NCBI RefSeq assembly: GCF_000208865.1
Contig: NC_018394.1
Span: 4,219,797-4,283,796 of the forward strand
Reading direction: 5' to 3'
DNA length: 64,000 bases
Source: Neospora caninum Liverpool
Lineage: Eukaryota > Apicomplexa > Conoidasida > Eucoccidiorida > Sarcocystidae
Below the pieces are notes generated by a model that ran no database searches, had not been told where the DNA came from, and saw only the letters and a list, made by a program, of their open reading frames with translations. The position numbers and the translations under genes were made by a program. Positions 21,523-34,813 of this stretch are shown in pieces. Numbering within the stretch: the first letter of the stretch is position 1; every line of letters starts with the position of its first letter.

Positions 21523-23338
21523 TTTCTCCAGAGAAAGAGAGCAAATCCGGTTTAAAGCCCGCGACAAAAGAAACGTGCAGCCTAATTCAGGGCGTTGCAA
21601 CGCCAAAAGAAAACGCGGCTCACAGTAACGTGTCTACCGGAAATCAACGCCGTTGCAGGCGGGGGGGACTCGGAAAAACAGAACCTCCGAGAAGACAAGC
21701 ACCACGGAAAAAAGAAAGCTGCGCGCAGCGAAGAATTCACTGGATCCCGCAATCGGTATGGTCAAAAAGGCAAAGTATAGAAATTGGTTCAGGTTCGAAT
21801 TGAAGCGACAAGGAATGCCACAATACCACAGGAAATCTGGTCACCCATTCCAGGCGGTTTTTGCTTGTTTTGCTGCACAACATGCGCGCGTATGGCGAAC
21901 GAGGCAACCGCACGGAGCAGTGAGTGAATCAGCCTTTGCATATGGCGGAGCTCCGGAGTTGCTGGCTTTCCAACAAACGAAACTGCATGCAGTCGAATCC
22001 GGCAACGGACCGCTCGTTTGACGAGACACCGGCAAAAGTCTGCCATTGAATTCAGTGGGCCTCCGTCCATTTGAACCTGCACCAAGAAAAAGGCCGCTTG
22101 TTTCTTTTTTCCGTGTCTTTTTGGCCGGTCTCCCAGCAGAGAGCCTCACGGGTAGTCACTCGAGAGGCTTCTCTCGCTCCATATCGACAAGTGACCTTTC
22201 CTGGGTGATGGATGTGTCGCGAGAAAAAACGCATTTACAGTCTTTTTGTGCAAATCCCTAGAACCGGAAACGGATGCAGCGCTTACCGTGCGGGCAATCA
22301 GGCTTTTTTCCTTCCGTAGCGGCAAGCTGCCGCAGCAGAGCAGAGGACGTGGCGCTGGGTATCCTTCTCCGATTAACCGAGCCCCGAGGCGGCGGCGCAG
22401 CCATAGACGCGCGAGGCAGTGTCTGTTATAGATATTGCTCACGCGTAAGTGCGGGATGCCCTCTTTTAAGTGTTTTGTTGTTATTACGGTCACGTACTCC
22501 TGCAACTCGCACCAGCGTACTTGCAGTAACCAGGCGGTAATCGGGAAATACGAACGGCGCTCTCTGAGAGAACCGACACAACAGTGAGGAGATCACTCCT
22601 ACTTCTCGATTGGTAGTTTTTATGCGAATGTTTGTGACTAGCGGTTGCTTGAGAATGTCAGACAAACTAAAAAAAATGAGTATTTGACCCAGCCGCCACA
22701 GCACGGCTGCACCATGGGAGCGACTCCAGTGAGCAAGGGAGGGAGACCAGAAGGCAGAGCATCAACAGTCAATCAGTGTAACGGGTAGTACCGGTGCGTG
22801 AAGGTCAGTCTGTCATCACTTGACTTCTCGATGGCGTTCGACAATGAGGAGCGATACGCCCAACGACGCCACGCAAACGTCCACACCGTCGAAACACCGT
22901 ACCCATCCCAAAGAAATGTCTCATCGCCGGTGCCTCATCTCAGTGATGGGAGACTCGTACTCGAAGTCACGTTTGAAAATTGCGTCTCGGCGCCCCCTTC
23001 TGCATACACTTTCCCCCGGTTTTCCTGTATCCATGCATTCGAAAGTTCAAATGGATGCTCATTGCTGCATACATGTGAGTGTTCGAAGAAAGATATAAAA
23101 GATATAGCGCATAACTGCTCGGAATCTGGGACATCACAGATGGCGCAAGAAAACCATGTAGGAGCTTGGCGGGTAAACGAGTACCGTCTCGGCGTGCAGG
23201 TAGCGTAATCGGCGTCGCTAGTGTAGTGGCCGATGTCGCAACCCCCAATTTTTTGCGCAACAGACTCGTGGACGAGTGTTAAAATACTATCAGCGATATC
23301 CAAGACAGACAACAGTGCCGCCTGATGGCCAGTTGCCC
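21523..23338. other. Spacer between two minus-strand genes
   Basis: No supported gene. The part near 21523 should hold the BI-1 promoter and leader, and the part near 23338 the 3' region of the next minus-strand gene. Short frames only. Confidence 0.5.
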
Positions 23339-25680
23339 TCAGTATAAGCGCGATGCGTCGCTCCTGTAAAGGATTTTGTTGTTCATTCTGCTCTCGGATG
23401 CGGCATCTTCTTTCTGCTGCCGCCTCCGAAGCCACGCTCGCCATCTTTTTTCATCGTCCACTGAGGATCGCCCGGAGGGGCGACACCACCAGTGCCCTGT
23501 CGGCTCTCGGGTCTGTTGAGGGAAAGCATCCAAGTCGATATGCTTGCCCCGCTCTGCGCAGTTCGACAGAACCCGCCTCAGAATGTTGTGGGATTCGGGG
23601 CATCTTGCTGAGTGAACACCGAGACACCCTCTTGCCGCTCGATGTGTTGCGTCTGCCACGTCCTGGTCAAAGTAGTCGGACAGCTGACTCCTCTCCACTG
23701 GCCCAAAGACGTCCATCAGGTGCACGTGGCGACCTCGATGCTCCTTGCACAGAAAAGAGCACTCTGTCCGAGGAAGACTCTGCCCACGGCGTCGCCGAGT
23801 GGACGAACGCGAGGCTTCCGTTAGAGAACTCCTCTTACGGAACTCCAGTTGGTTGCTAAAAGTATCGTCAATCCCTGACTTACCACGGAGACGAGTAAAG
23901 CTATCAACCGGCCACCGTGAACCCCCGTTAGCTCCGGCCGAGGCTGTAACCGGTGTCTCCTCCACGGTCGCGCGTAGCGCCTTCCGATATGAAGGCGACC
24001 AGGCAGAACGGAGCCTGTCAGAATGAAGCGTCGTCCGCGCTTGGCTACCACCGGGACTCGCATCGCCGCTGGGGCTCAGCGCTTCATTCCACGGGAAAGT
24101 GGTCCAGTCGTCGAGCCCGCTCTCGTACAAGGGAACACATTCTCTGGCCGCAGGCTTCCCGAATGCCTGAATCCGCTGCCTTGGGGCTTTCATGGGAGGA
24201 TACCAATCATACCGGCCCCAAAATGGCATTGGAATCGGTACGCTTTCTTCTGAGTAAGACGACCTATACGCACGGCTGCTACCATGCACCGATACACTGC
24301 GGGATGGAAATGTGCCTAGCCTCTCGCTTGCCCGCCTCATTCTTCCGGCCGAGCTGGAAGAACGCCGATGCATCTGCAGTTCACTACGCGTGTCACGCCC
24401 AGACGTGGGCCGCGCCGCGCCCCGTTCACGCTGCCTGAACCGCCCGAACCGGAGACTTCCCGCGCTCTCGTGAAATCGAGGAAAGCTATATCCATCGTCC
24501 AGACTGGCGCCCGGCCGCCACTTCTGGTCGGGATAAGGACGCACTGAAGGACAGTCACGGAACATGTCGGGTTCGCTTGAGACTTCGAGGAATGATCCCT
24601 CTGAATCTTCCAGACTTTCTGGTTCGTCCCGTGACCTTCCACGGCCACGTGATATGGAGAGAGAAGAACTTCCAGGGTTGAAAACGATAGATTGAGGTCG
24701 CCCACTCGGAGCGGCTGAATTACACAAGGCAGACCACAGCGGTCTCTGGCGGCGCTGTTCCTTCAGCAGCAAGGGGGGAGCGGGGTAGGGAGGTGGTGGA
24801 GGCATGTCGTAATACATCGGATCGCCGAGATTGCGATGAGGTCGGAAAGAGATGGAAGGCGGAAGCCGCTCCTGCTCGTGCCTTTTGTACACGACGCTGA
24901 GCGGCTGTGCACCCGCGGAGGCGTCTTCAAAGAGAGACGCCAGGCTGAAAAAAATGCAGAGAACAACATGGAAGACAGTGGATGGGTAGGCGAACGAAAG
25001 TTGGCGAAATCGTACCACCTGAAACAGCATTGGACGCCGGTAACAATGCACACGGCCGAATCTATCCAGCAGTCGAAAACAAAATTTCCCCTTGCCTAGA
25101 TCGATGCCACGCACCGTGATCAAAGAGACACCTTTGCGGAAGTTTGCCTTCCTCAGTTTAGGGAATGTACGGCTAGCATCATTGTCCTGCCTTTCCCTGT
25201 CGGTGTGGTGCGAGGTGCGACACGCCCGTTCACCAGCGTAAGCTTCAGGCCTACATTCGGCGAAAAAAGGACTTCCCGCCATGTGTGCAGTCCGGCGATT
25301 GCTGTACACCACCACCCCACTGGACTGCTTAAGACAGCTGAAAGTGTTGGATTAGTCCCGTCACTAACTTACCTTTCCCGGGTTTCCTCGGCCTGGATGT
25401 CAGTCCCAGAGCTCGACTGAGCTAGAGAAAGCGTCGAAATATTCGGCACTCCGCGGGTTGCTCTTTGCATCCACGTTGCTCGCGACGCTTCGCTCGCCAA
25501 ATACGGTACCGGATAGAGAATCGATTTCCGATCTACCATGTGTGGTCTGAAGTCTTTGCGCGTCGCTCCCCTCTCGGGCGGGTCACCGGCACGGGTTTTG
25601 TAAAAGTTGGGGTACAACTTGCGAGCCAGGAAGGCGTCACGGCCCCCGGAAGGCCCTATGATGGCGGCATCGGCTGTCAT
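23339..25680 (-). CDS. Uncharacterised protein with one hydrophobic segment
   Basis: This is a tentative two-exon model: exon 1 25680-25373 (strong donor AAAG|GTAAGT) and exon 2 25301-23339, phase-consistent, 756 residues. I recognise no family. A hydrophobic stretch (VFHVVLCIFFSLASLF) lies about 115 residues into exon 2. It could be a signal-anchor or, if translation starts at the Met at 25030, a signal peptide, giving a secreted 563-residue protein. Downstream is a Pro-rich patch (MPPPPPYPAPPLLLKEQRRQ) and long Arg/Ser-rich disordered sequence, ending in an Arg/Gln-rich tail. A possible splice site at CTGTTTCAG|GTGG near 25018 leaves the N-terminal architecture open. The long uninterrupted frame supports coding. 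Confidence 0.6.
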
Positions 25681-28598
25681 TTTGAAGGGGAAAGACGAAT
25701 GGGAACGGCTCAGCCCGGCCGCGACCTGCGAGTCATCGATCAGTTTGTTCGAGCCGTCTTTGAGGGAAGGTGTACCAGCTGGTCGGCATGGAACGGGAGA
25801 GAGGCAGATGAAATCCTGAAGCAGCTGACAGCCAGAGGAGGTTGTGCTCTCCCGTCGGCCAGCGCGAGTCCTGGACTGCAGAGTCCCCCCGTAGCGCCGT
25901 AGCGTGGCACACGGTGCTCGAGTTGAAGCATCCACTGCAACAGAGCTGCTACACCCCAGTGATATGCTGGAGCCTCAACACGCTTCAGAACAACCCATTG
26001 AAATGCCGAGAGCGTCGCTGTGCCTTTGTTTTGACCCTGCACAGACATCCGTGCTCTGGAGTCACCCCACTGCTGCGCCTCTCACGGTTTTGAGATACTC
26101 CTCCCGATATTGAAAGTCGCGATTTACAAAAAATATGCATCCCTTGACAATCTCGAGGAAAATCGGGACTTTGCGACGAAAAGTGGTGAACGCGTTTGAA
26201 AACGATGGCCTCTACTAATCAGCAAGGGCTACGCTTTCCTGTAGAGCTGAAATAGGAGCCCCCGAAGTTTCCCTCGCGGCTCGAAAGCGACTCATGCGCG
26301 ACGAAAAACGGGCCAGGTCAGAGACTAGAGAGACGAGGAATGCCGAACCACTGATTCGGCTGATCACTGCTTGGTTGTGTTGGTACTCGGACTAAAACCG
26401 AGAGTTCCTCACCACACATTTGTACTAGTTGCACAGAAACACTTCTCGAGAACGTGCACGGACACTAGGCGCTGCGTGTCGATTGGAATTTGCCGTATCA
26501 AAGAGCATTTTACTGCGAAGAATGCGGTAACGCGGCGGCGTTGCTGAGGCAAGGCAAGCGGCTGCCGAGTACCCAGCAGTGTGGCTGGCGCGTTTCTGGA
26601 AGAAAAACGAGCGACGCTCCACACCAAAAATTCCCGACAGGGAATTGAGGAAAAAGCTATGTGGGTTTACTCTCCAGAAATCGTAACGTTCCACGCAGTA
26701 AGTGCGTCACGCTCCCGCCGACAGGCGTCCGGCCTATTTTCGCTGCGAGCTAGCCACGGTCCTCAACGGGAGGGCCGGGTTTTGGAAGTTGCATGGGACG
26801 GCTGTGTTGGAGAGTTCTGTTAGCACCGTAAACGGACTCTCCAGGAACGACGGAACGTTGTTTCTGAAGCATATGGGAGGATCCGGCGTCCTTTTGAAAC
26901 GCTGGTCTAGGATGCCTCGGTTCAGTGTGGACGGCGCAGTTCGCCCGTGTCTAAAAACCGTTCAGGTTCGATAGTGACCTCGACATCGACCGTGGATCCA
27001 ACAGAGTCACCATATAACATTGATGTTTTTCCTTTGCAAAGTCTCGGCTTCGAAAATGGGGTGTTGAAAGCAGGTTGTTACTTTGGAGCGCGGAGCAAAA
27101 AGGCGGAACGATATCTTTCGCTTTGATCTGCTGACTCGAGTTGAAGGCCACGACGAGCCATGAACGCGATCGGTTTGAGGGACAGCCAACCTGACTCCCA
27201 GGTGATGCACAGACTTCGCCAACCGAGACGAACACTGTGTTTCCGGCGACTTCCATCTGCCGCTCGGCCCTTTTAAGTGGGCGGGGGACTTCGCAACAGA
27301 TACTGCTTGAAGTGCGTCTTATGTAAATTTAAGACATGTCAGAGGAAGTTTTCGAGGGCGAGTGCTCAGAAGGTAGAGCACAACGCGGCGCAGTGTGCCT
27401 TCGATTGCTGCGTATTTGCAGATTACCCAGATCTACAGGGTACTGCCAGTTACCTATATCACGTCTCCGCACAATCCGATTTCCGTTCAACAACGAACGA
27501 TGGGTTGATTTCTTGGTACGACGGAAGCGGCGATGGAGATTTAACCGCCAATCTGCCGTACGGACTCCGGTTATCAACGAGTGTGGTCTCGAGATCGAGT
27601 GCGCGACGGCACTTCCATATGAGGGAGAGTAGTAGAATTAAAAAAACTGAAGCCGCTTGCGACGAAGCCTACCCAAATTGCCACGTGCCTTGATCACTTT
27701 TTGAACCGATGTGCGTCGTCTGTTAAACACACTATTAGGTGGCGCCAGTGTCGAGGAGCTACCAGCCCAAGTACACTGTTAGAATCAATGGGTCCGATTC
27801 AGTCTAGAGTCCGCTTCACGTTCTTCACTACAGATGGAAAAACAACCCGGCACGGGGAAAAAAAGAACCCTTCGCACGGGCCAGGCATTGTCGCGTAGTG
27901 GCAAGAGGTCCGCGGTATTAATGGAAAGCATTCTACACAAGCCCACTACCCACCATCGTTTTTCTCTGACACATATTTGCGACGGCCTACTGCACATCAG
28001 CAGAGTCTTGAGAGGTGATTCGCTGTATATAGAGGCGCACTGGCAACCGCAACCCCCTGCCACTGCCGAAATATTTTCACAGTCCTCTTTCACCGGCGCT
28101 TCTGTTCCCTTGCTCCCACCTCAACAGCCTTTCCGCACTTTTAGGAGCACCACACTCCTGCTCCTGTCCGGTAGTTCCTTTTTGCTCGAGTGTAAGCAAC
28201 GTTCTCCGCGTGATTATGTCAGACAGTTAAGCATTCCATATTCCGCCATTTGCAGCCCGCTCTATAACTGTCTTGAATCCGCTAGACCCTAGCGGACTTG
28301 GCTTTCTGCGACTACAAGACGACTCTCGTTCGCCTTGTCCTGCGTCTCAGAGTCGTGTTTACCACACATTCACAAAAATTCTGGGAACGAGCAACCGCAT
28401 CCAGTAAATACCGAGAAATCACCATACGCAACAACTGACTTGAAGTGCATGTCTGCAATGCCGCAGCACGGCCACACTAAGCGCTGTACCGAATTCCACG
28501 CTACAGAAGGCTTGATGGAAGTCGAAATCTCTGGTAAACGGCAACAGGGGGGAAAGACTTTATAGGAGCGCTTTCACCATGTTTTGAATCAGGCCGCC
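25681..28598. other. 2.9-kb spacer, no gene resolved
   Basis: Less GC-rich than the flanking coding DNA, with only short frames and no recognisable protein, tRNA or rRNA signal. The right end should contain the 3' untranslated region of the MDHAR-like gene. Confidence 0.5.
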
Positions 28599-31500
28599 TC
28601 AGTCCGGTGTTCCTCCAGCTGCTCCACACCATGGCTGCAACACAGGACAGGATATCCGGCAAAACCACGCATTTCTGCAAAGAGGAGCACTCCTCGCTTC
28701 AGGACAACTTCCCGGACGACTGTTAGGTCCTGTCCGCTTTTCTGGTCACGTCATTTTCTTCTCTGACCGCTACACGCCAAAGAGAAGAACAACCACATGC
28801 TGCAATAAAGACAAGCGCGACAGAACGCAGGAAACCCACCACCCCGCAAAGAAAGAAAAGAACGCATGGCAGAAAAGTGCCGAGGACTTCGCTTACCGGA
28901 TGAGTTTCAAGACCTCAGCCACGTCCTTCGCCTGTTGGACGGCCTCTGGTGAGACGACAATTGTGGAGTCCGCCGCTCGCTAAAAGGCAAATCCAACAAA
29001 ATCGAGAGGCAACATTGCTATGTCTTAACGTTTACGAGACCGTCTTGGCCACCGCGTTTTCCGTCCAGATTTACCGGACAATATTCCCGCGAAGCGCAAA
29101 GACCTCCCCGACGGCAGGGTATTTCCGAGCTCCGACACATTCGTGCATCAGGGAATGCGGCAGCAAGAAAAGCATTCACAGGACCACTCCGGAGTGACTG
29201 CTCGCCCTCGGAGTTGAGTCTCTCCACAGTGCCCCGGTATGCTTCCACGAGCAAAGTGCTGATCCCAGCAGAATTTGCGGTTAACACATCAAGCGACTCT
29301 CCACATGGTCCTCGTTTCATAAGCCAGAATCGTCAGAAAATATCGAGTATCAGCACCGAGAACCTACCCATACACCCACGAACCCCCGCGCCCGGCAACA
29401 GGTTCCGCACTCCGAAAGCGAATCGTCAAGTTATGATTTGATGTAAATTTCGTGCTTTCGTGGATAGTGAAGGAGCGGGAGTGGCAACGTATCTGCCCTC
29501 GACACCTAGGGATGGCCGTCGTGCTAAAGCGCTAGACTTACTCGAAGGAGTTCTTCTTCCTCTGGGTTGCCGCCTTCAAGAAATGCTCCTTGAACCGTTT
29601 GGTCGGAGTCGATCCACAAGGCAATAATTTTCCGCGATATTTGTCTATCAAAATCATTTACCAGCACTGGGGTGCCTGCGAACAAGACAAAAAACGGAAA
29701 AGGGTTGAGCATCCTGGCCCACGCGCGTTTTCGTCACACGTTCTGGAAGAGAGCCACGCAAAGGCATACGACTTTTGAGGCATACAAAGGCACGCCTGAG
29801 ACTTGTCAGCTCTCAGCGAACTACGTCGCGGCCGCCGAAACTCTGCTGGACGAACCGCACGCGCCCAGGGAAATCGCTGGCTGTTTTGTCGGGCCATGGA
29901 CATGCAGTCCTGGTAGCCTTCAATGAAGATGCGTCAAAGAAAAAAGTGGATTTCCCACACGAACTGTCTCCCGACCTCACACAGCCGCGGAAACGCTTGT
30001 GCGGGAACTTTTGTTTCTCAGCAACACCAGGTTTCCAGTGCGAGCCTCCTCCCCCGCAAAACATTCCGTTTTTGCGGCTCTGTCACGGACCCTGCCATGC
30101 CGTCACGCCTGGTTTTGTCTATTCCCTTCAGTGTGCCCGCCTCGCCCCCGGCGGCTGTGAGGAGCGCAAGTTCAGCAGTTCCGCGCGAAGCGTACCTCTG
30201 CGAAAACCGAAAAATTTCCACGACAAGTCGAAGATGCGCGAATAGTAAATCGGCAGGAACTGATATCCGGTGTCGCTACCGCATCCCTAGATGCACACCA
30301 GAAAGAAAGACGCAAAACGATGCCAACATCTACACGTGTACCACTGCAAAGCTGGGCCGATCCAGTAAGACCCTTCACGCTGACGAGCCGTGCTTCAAAA
30401 AAAGGCAAACGCGTTTTTTGCAGCGAACGAGCGGTGACAAAAAGGGCAGCAGAAACTTCAAAACAGAGACGTGGGCTCTCTAAAGGCGGACGCCCATTCT
30501 TTCACTGCTCCCCCGTATACCCCGACGCGTGTGGTACCGACAGACGCCGGCAGCACGCCTTTCTCTGCCTGGAGGAACCGAGTTCCCCGCGCGCCTTCGG
30601 GCCTTCCCACTACTCACCTCGGAGCGATTCGACGCTCCAGCTTTGGCCGAGTCCGAGTCTTCCCCTGGGGGAACGGCGCGCTGCGGCTGCCCATCCTCGG
30701 CAGCCGCCAAGGCAGCTGCGTTGACGGTTTCCTCTTCCTCAGCCTCTTGAAGGACGTTGCAGGTGTCTCCGCGCGCTCTCGCCTCCTGTTCCTCTTTCCT
30801 CTCGAGCCAGCGCAAATGCTTGGCGAGGTAGGCAGCCATGGACCGCGCGTTCCACACGTGCTCGTACCTGACTGGCCGCCCTCCGACCCGCGAGTGGGGA
30901 AACGCTGCGACGTCGCCAATGGCGAAGACTTCCGGATACGGATTCTGCGCAGAAGCCGCCGCGATTTGCACTTCGCGAGAGGGAAACGCTTGGAGGTGCT
31001 CGTCGACTTGGATTCCCCCGCCTACGCACTCGTCAGCCAACATTACCTGCCCTGAGCAGAAAGAGACAAAGCCGCCGCCACACGGCCTTGCCCGATTGCT
31101 TGTGCAGGCTCACAGCGAAGCCGATACACGATACACACGCTCAACCCCCTCCCCACGCTACACCCTTTGCGTGCACAGATTCAGACGACAACACGGCGAC
31201 GAACCGACAGTGGACAGCGCTCCGGCGTTCGCGGACGACCGGCGACTCCACCTCGCTTTTGCAACTTGCAGAAAACGCCCAAAAAGCTGCCGGAGAAGCT
31301 GTTGTAGCGACTTAGTTCCTAGACGAATTCAGACGACAGCAAAGCCCGCCGGACCCCGGGCATCGCCATGACCGCCACTCCCAGTACGCTGGTCCTGATC
31401 ACACGAGCATCTGAGTAGCCGTTTTCTCGCGCTATTAACACGAGTGGAGAACCAGTAATCCGAATATTGCGCGGTAGAACATAACCGCTGTGAAATAGCA

Positions 31501-34500
31501 TTGTCAACGTCGTAAAAGAGTGAGATCCAACGCCTTCCGCCGTTTTCGACTCGGGCTTCGGCACAAACAAAACACACACGAGGATGCATGGGGCGGGCAC
31601 CCGCCTTCCTCGCGAGCCACAGAATCACTGCATGCCCCTGCCCCGCTTCAAACACGCGCAGAGAACCATCCCATGTCCATAATTCCCCCTCAAAAGCTGC
31701 TCTCTTCGTGAGGAAGTCTGGAAGAGCTAGGTCCTCACGGTTGAGAAACTCGACGACCGGCCGACTGCCCAGTGCAGCCACAACAAAGTCCGCCTCCAGA
31801 ACGTGGCTGCTCCCGTCGCTGTCCGTGATTCGCACCGCCGAGACCCTAGACCGCAGAACAGAAAACGTTTCAACAAACAAGTCAAAGCGCACACTTCCTT
31901 TGCGAAGGCGGCGGTCGGCGGTCGCTGCAGTCCGCACGCTTCCGCCACCACGCGACACGGCAAGGTCAAAGGCCCCACAGAGAGGCTACGTACACTTGGA
32001 GTGCGCGTCAACTACTATTCGCTGCCTGTGCGCTGAACTCTTGCGTGCAGACCCGTGAACTCCTAACGCCGGCGCGCAACTTCTCTGCGGCTTTGCCAGA
32101 CTACGCCCGCCACCACGCGCCTGACTGCTTTCTTCAACAAACGCGGCACGACAGCGCGCGTGGCGGCTGCCCGTCGACTGTGTTCGGCAACGTCCAGAGT
32201 TCCGGCCAAAGCGCGCGCTGCCTGCAGATCTAAACCGCTCACCTGCTGTCGCTGTCTACATCGCGAACGAGGTTCTGGACGGACGCGTTCTTGATGACTG
32301 TCACGCCCCGCTGCTCGAACTGCTTTTCGTAAAAGCCCGAGAGCTCCGGAGTGAAGATCTTGGACAAGATGCGCGCGCTGTGTGTCACCATGACCACTTT
32401 AAGCCCCTGTCACGGGTAAACAAAGAGACGCACCGAGCTGTCAGGGCTTCCACAGAGTCCCGCGTGCTCGGCCTCGCCGCGCTCACCGCGGCTCCAGAGT
32501 CTTAGAGTGTTGACGAGTGTATACCCGGACTCCACGCGCAGCACCGGCAGTGAATCGACGTCCGCTTTAAAAAAACCTTCTCGCTCCAAACTCTGCGCTC
32601 TACAGGGTGCCTGGGAGATGTACGAGCTCTGCAGACTCCTCAGAGGCGCTGCGTTGCCGTCTTTTCCCCACAGGTGATTCCGTGCAGGTTGGCATGGCTT
32701 CCGAACAACCTCTGCCTCGAATGGTCTCGCATGCACTTTCTCACCAGCTGGCATAGAGCCGCGGCGACTTCCGTGCCTGTGAATCCGGAGCCGAGGACGA
32801 CAGCAGATCCCTTGGACGCGTCCGCCGTCCCCAGAGCGTTGTCCGAGGACGGAAGAGCTTGGTTCAACGCCGCGCAGGATCGCGCCTGGATTTGCTTGAC
32901 GAAATCCACGATTTGCTTCGCCTCGCTGGCGAACCGAAAGGTGAAAATGTTGAACGGAACACCTCTGAGGTTCCACATGCCGAGGCCTGACGCAAGGCGA
33001 AAGGACGAAAACAGGACTGGCGGCGTGACACACACGTGACGAACCACCGGTACAGGGTAGAAGGCGTGCCTTCCCGACGCTGCAAATCTACACCGACAGA
33101 GTCATGGGACGCCGCGTTCTTTCCCCAGGAGTTTGAACATGATGTTCTCAGACGAGAAACACGAAAGCCAGACACAAGGAAATCCGCGCGAGACGCCGGC
33201 AGATGGTCACAGCGAGAACGTGAGTCTCTTTCTTAGCCACAAACTTTTTTTCCTCCTGGTTCAGTCATTATCTCGATCCAGGCTGTCTTTGATCCTCCGG
33301 AAGTCAACAGCTCCCGCAGCTCGGATCGCCCGGGTCTTGCGTCCCAGGGGACGCTCGCCTTTCAGCGAACCAAGAGAAGCCAGTGGGCGTGTGCAGACCT
33401 TCCAAAGGATTCGCGTCGTTTTTCCGCCTCGCGTCTCGCTTACCGACGAAGTCCACCGGTCTCAGACCCGTCGCGACGATCAGCTTGTCGAAGTAGACAG
33501 TTCGCTGCGAGCTTTGCAACGACGCACTCCGGTTCGCCAAGTCGACAGACGAGACGGTCTCGTTGAGCAGCACGTGAACGCCCCGGGCGATGTACCACTG
33601 GGCGTCTTGAATTGCGCCGCTGATGCCCGCCGCAACGTTGAAGTTGGGGAAGTTTGCCTTCCCAAGGAGAAAGCCCTGTAAACACGCGAGAAACGAGCGG
33701 AGAGCGAGCGATCTTGCATCGAAAAACACCCCAGGGTGACGCACCACGCGAGGACTTCCAAACTCGAGAGGAGCCGAGCTCAACCGCCTGGCCCGTGATA
33801 CTCGCGAGTGACGCATTTGCGAGAGGCGCCGCGACAGAAAAAGGTGCGTGACTCAAGGTGTCCTGTTCGCTGAGACACTTTCCAAGAAACTCGGAACGCG
33901 AGACGGCCTGAGCACAGCCCGGAGTTCGACATCAGGGAACACCCGGTTTTCGTCCCGGGCGCGCAGCTGGTCCCCTGCCAGGGAGGCGGGGCGCTCTCTC
34001 CGCTTCCCTGGCGTGGGTGAACAGGCAGTTCCTGCCCCGGGGAAAGCGCGTTTTGTCGTCTTTTTCCGAGGTTCACGGATCTGCGGAGTCCTCCTGGACG
34101 ATGCGTCGCGTTTTCTCAGCGCGTACCTTGGAGAGAGCCGGCCGTTCATAGGGCAGAACGGCTTCGGAAGACACCAGCAGAAAGCGCAGCTTTGCGTCTT
34201 GCTCTTGAAGCGACAACTGGGCCAGGCCTTGTGCGCGGGAGGTCGAGGAACCCCGAGACGCTGTCGGATACGGAGCAGCCCGTACACTCGACGCGTCCTT
34301 GCTTGCGTCAAGGGCCCGCTGGCCGTCTCGCTTTGTTTCTTTCCCACCTGCACGCTCTCCGGCGCACAGACTCCCTCTGGTTCCCTCTGCGGGGGGCCAA
34401 GCGTCGAGGCTCCGGCCTGCATTTCTGTCCGAATTTCCCGTACTGCCTGGCGCCACGTTCCCCGCCGCTGCTCCAGCGGTCTTCCCGCTGATTCCCGCGC

Positions 34501-34813
34501 GGCCTTGCTGGAGCGGTTCCGCGAAATAATGGAAAAAATACCCCGCTGCGACGCCTCCGCCAACCACGAGATACTTCACGCGCAGTGGATCCGCCGCCGG
34601 GGGGGACAACTGCTGCGCGAAGTCCTCGGCACTCTCAAGTGGAGACGCCATGGCAACGGCCGTGGCGAGGACGAGCAGGACTAGCAAGGACAATGGAGCG
34701 ATCGAACCACGGCCGCGAGGGGAACAGACCTGGCGGAAGGAGACGGAACTCGGAACGGGCCTACGAACCCAGCGAAGAAGAAAGGCGTCGCCAGGGAGGC
34801 GCCGAGTTGACAT
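28599..34813 (-). CDS. MDHAR: Monodehydroascorbate-reductase-like FAD/NAD(P)H oxidoreductase
   Basis: The family reduces the monodehydroascorbate radical with NAD(P)H through FAD. Ten exons are 34813-34127, 33675-33444, 32986-32745, 32406-32243, 31845-31739, 31051-30618, 30286-30196, 29675-29542, 28979-28897 and 28674-28599, all phase-consistent, 749 residues. Landmarks in order are a hydrophobic N-terminal anchor (LSLLVLLVLATAVAMA, about residues 41-56), the FAD motif YLVVGGGVAAG (81-91), PYERPALSK (221-229), LIVATGLRPV, the second dinucleotide fold VVLGSGFTGTEVAAAL, the FAD-contact motif FAIGDVAAFPHSRVG, IYYSRIFDLSWKFFG, and the plant-MDHAR-like tail QGAFLEGGNPEEEELL. Plant MDHAR is about 435 residues. 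The excess here comes from the N-terminal anchor, about 105 residues between the FAD motif and PYERPALSK, and about 90 residues after GDVAAFP. The anchor suggests targeting to the secretory pathway or an organelle. The last 25-residue exon is the least certain. Confidence 0.85.
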
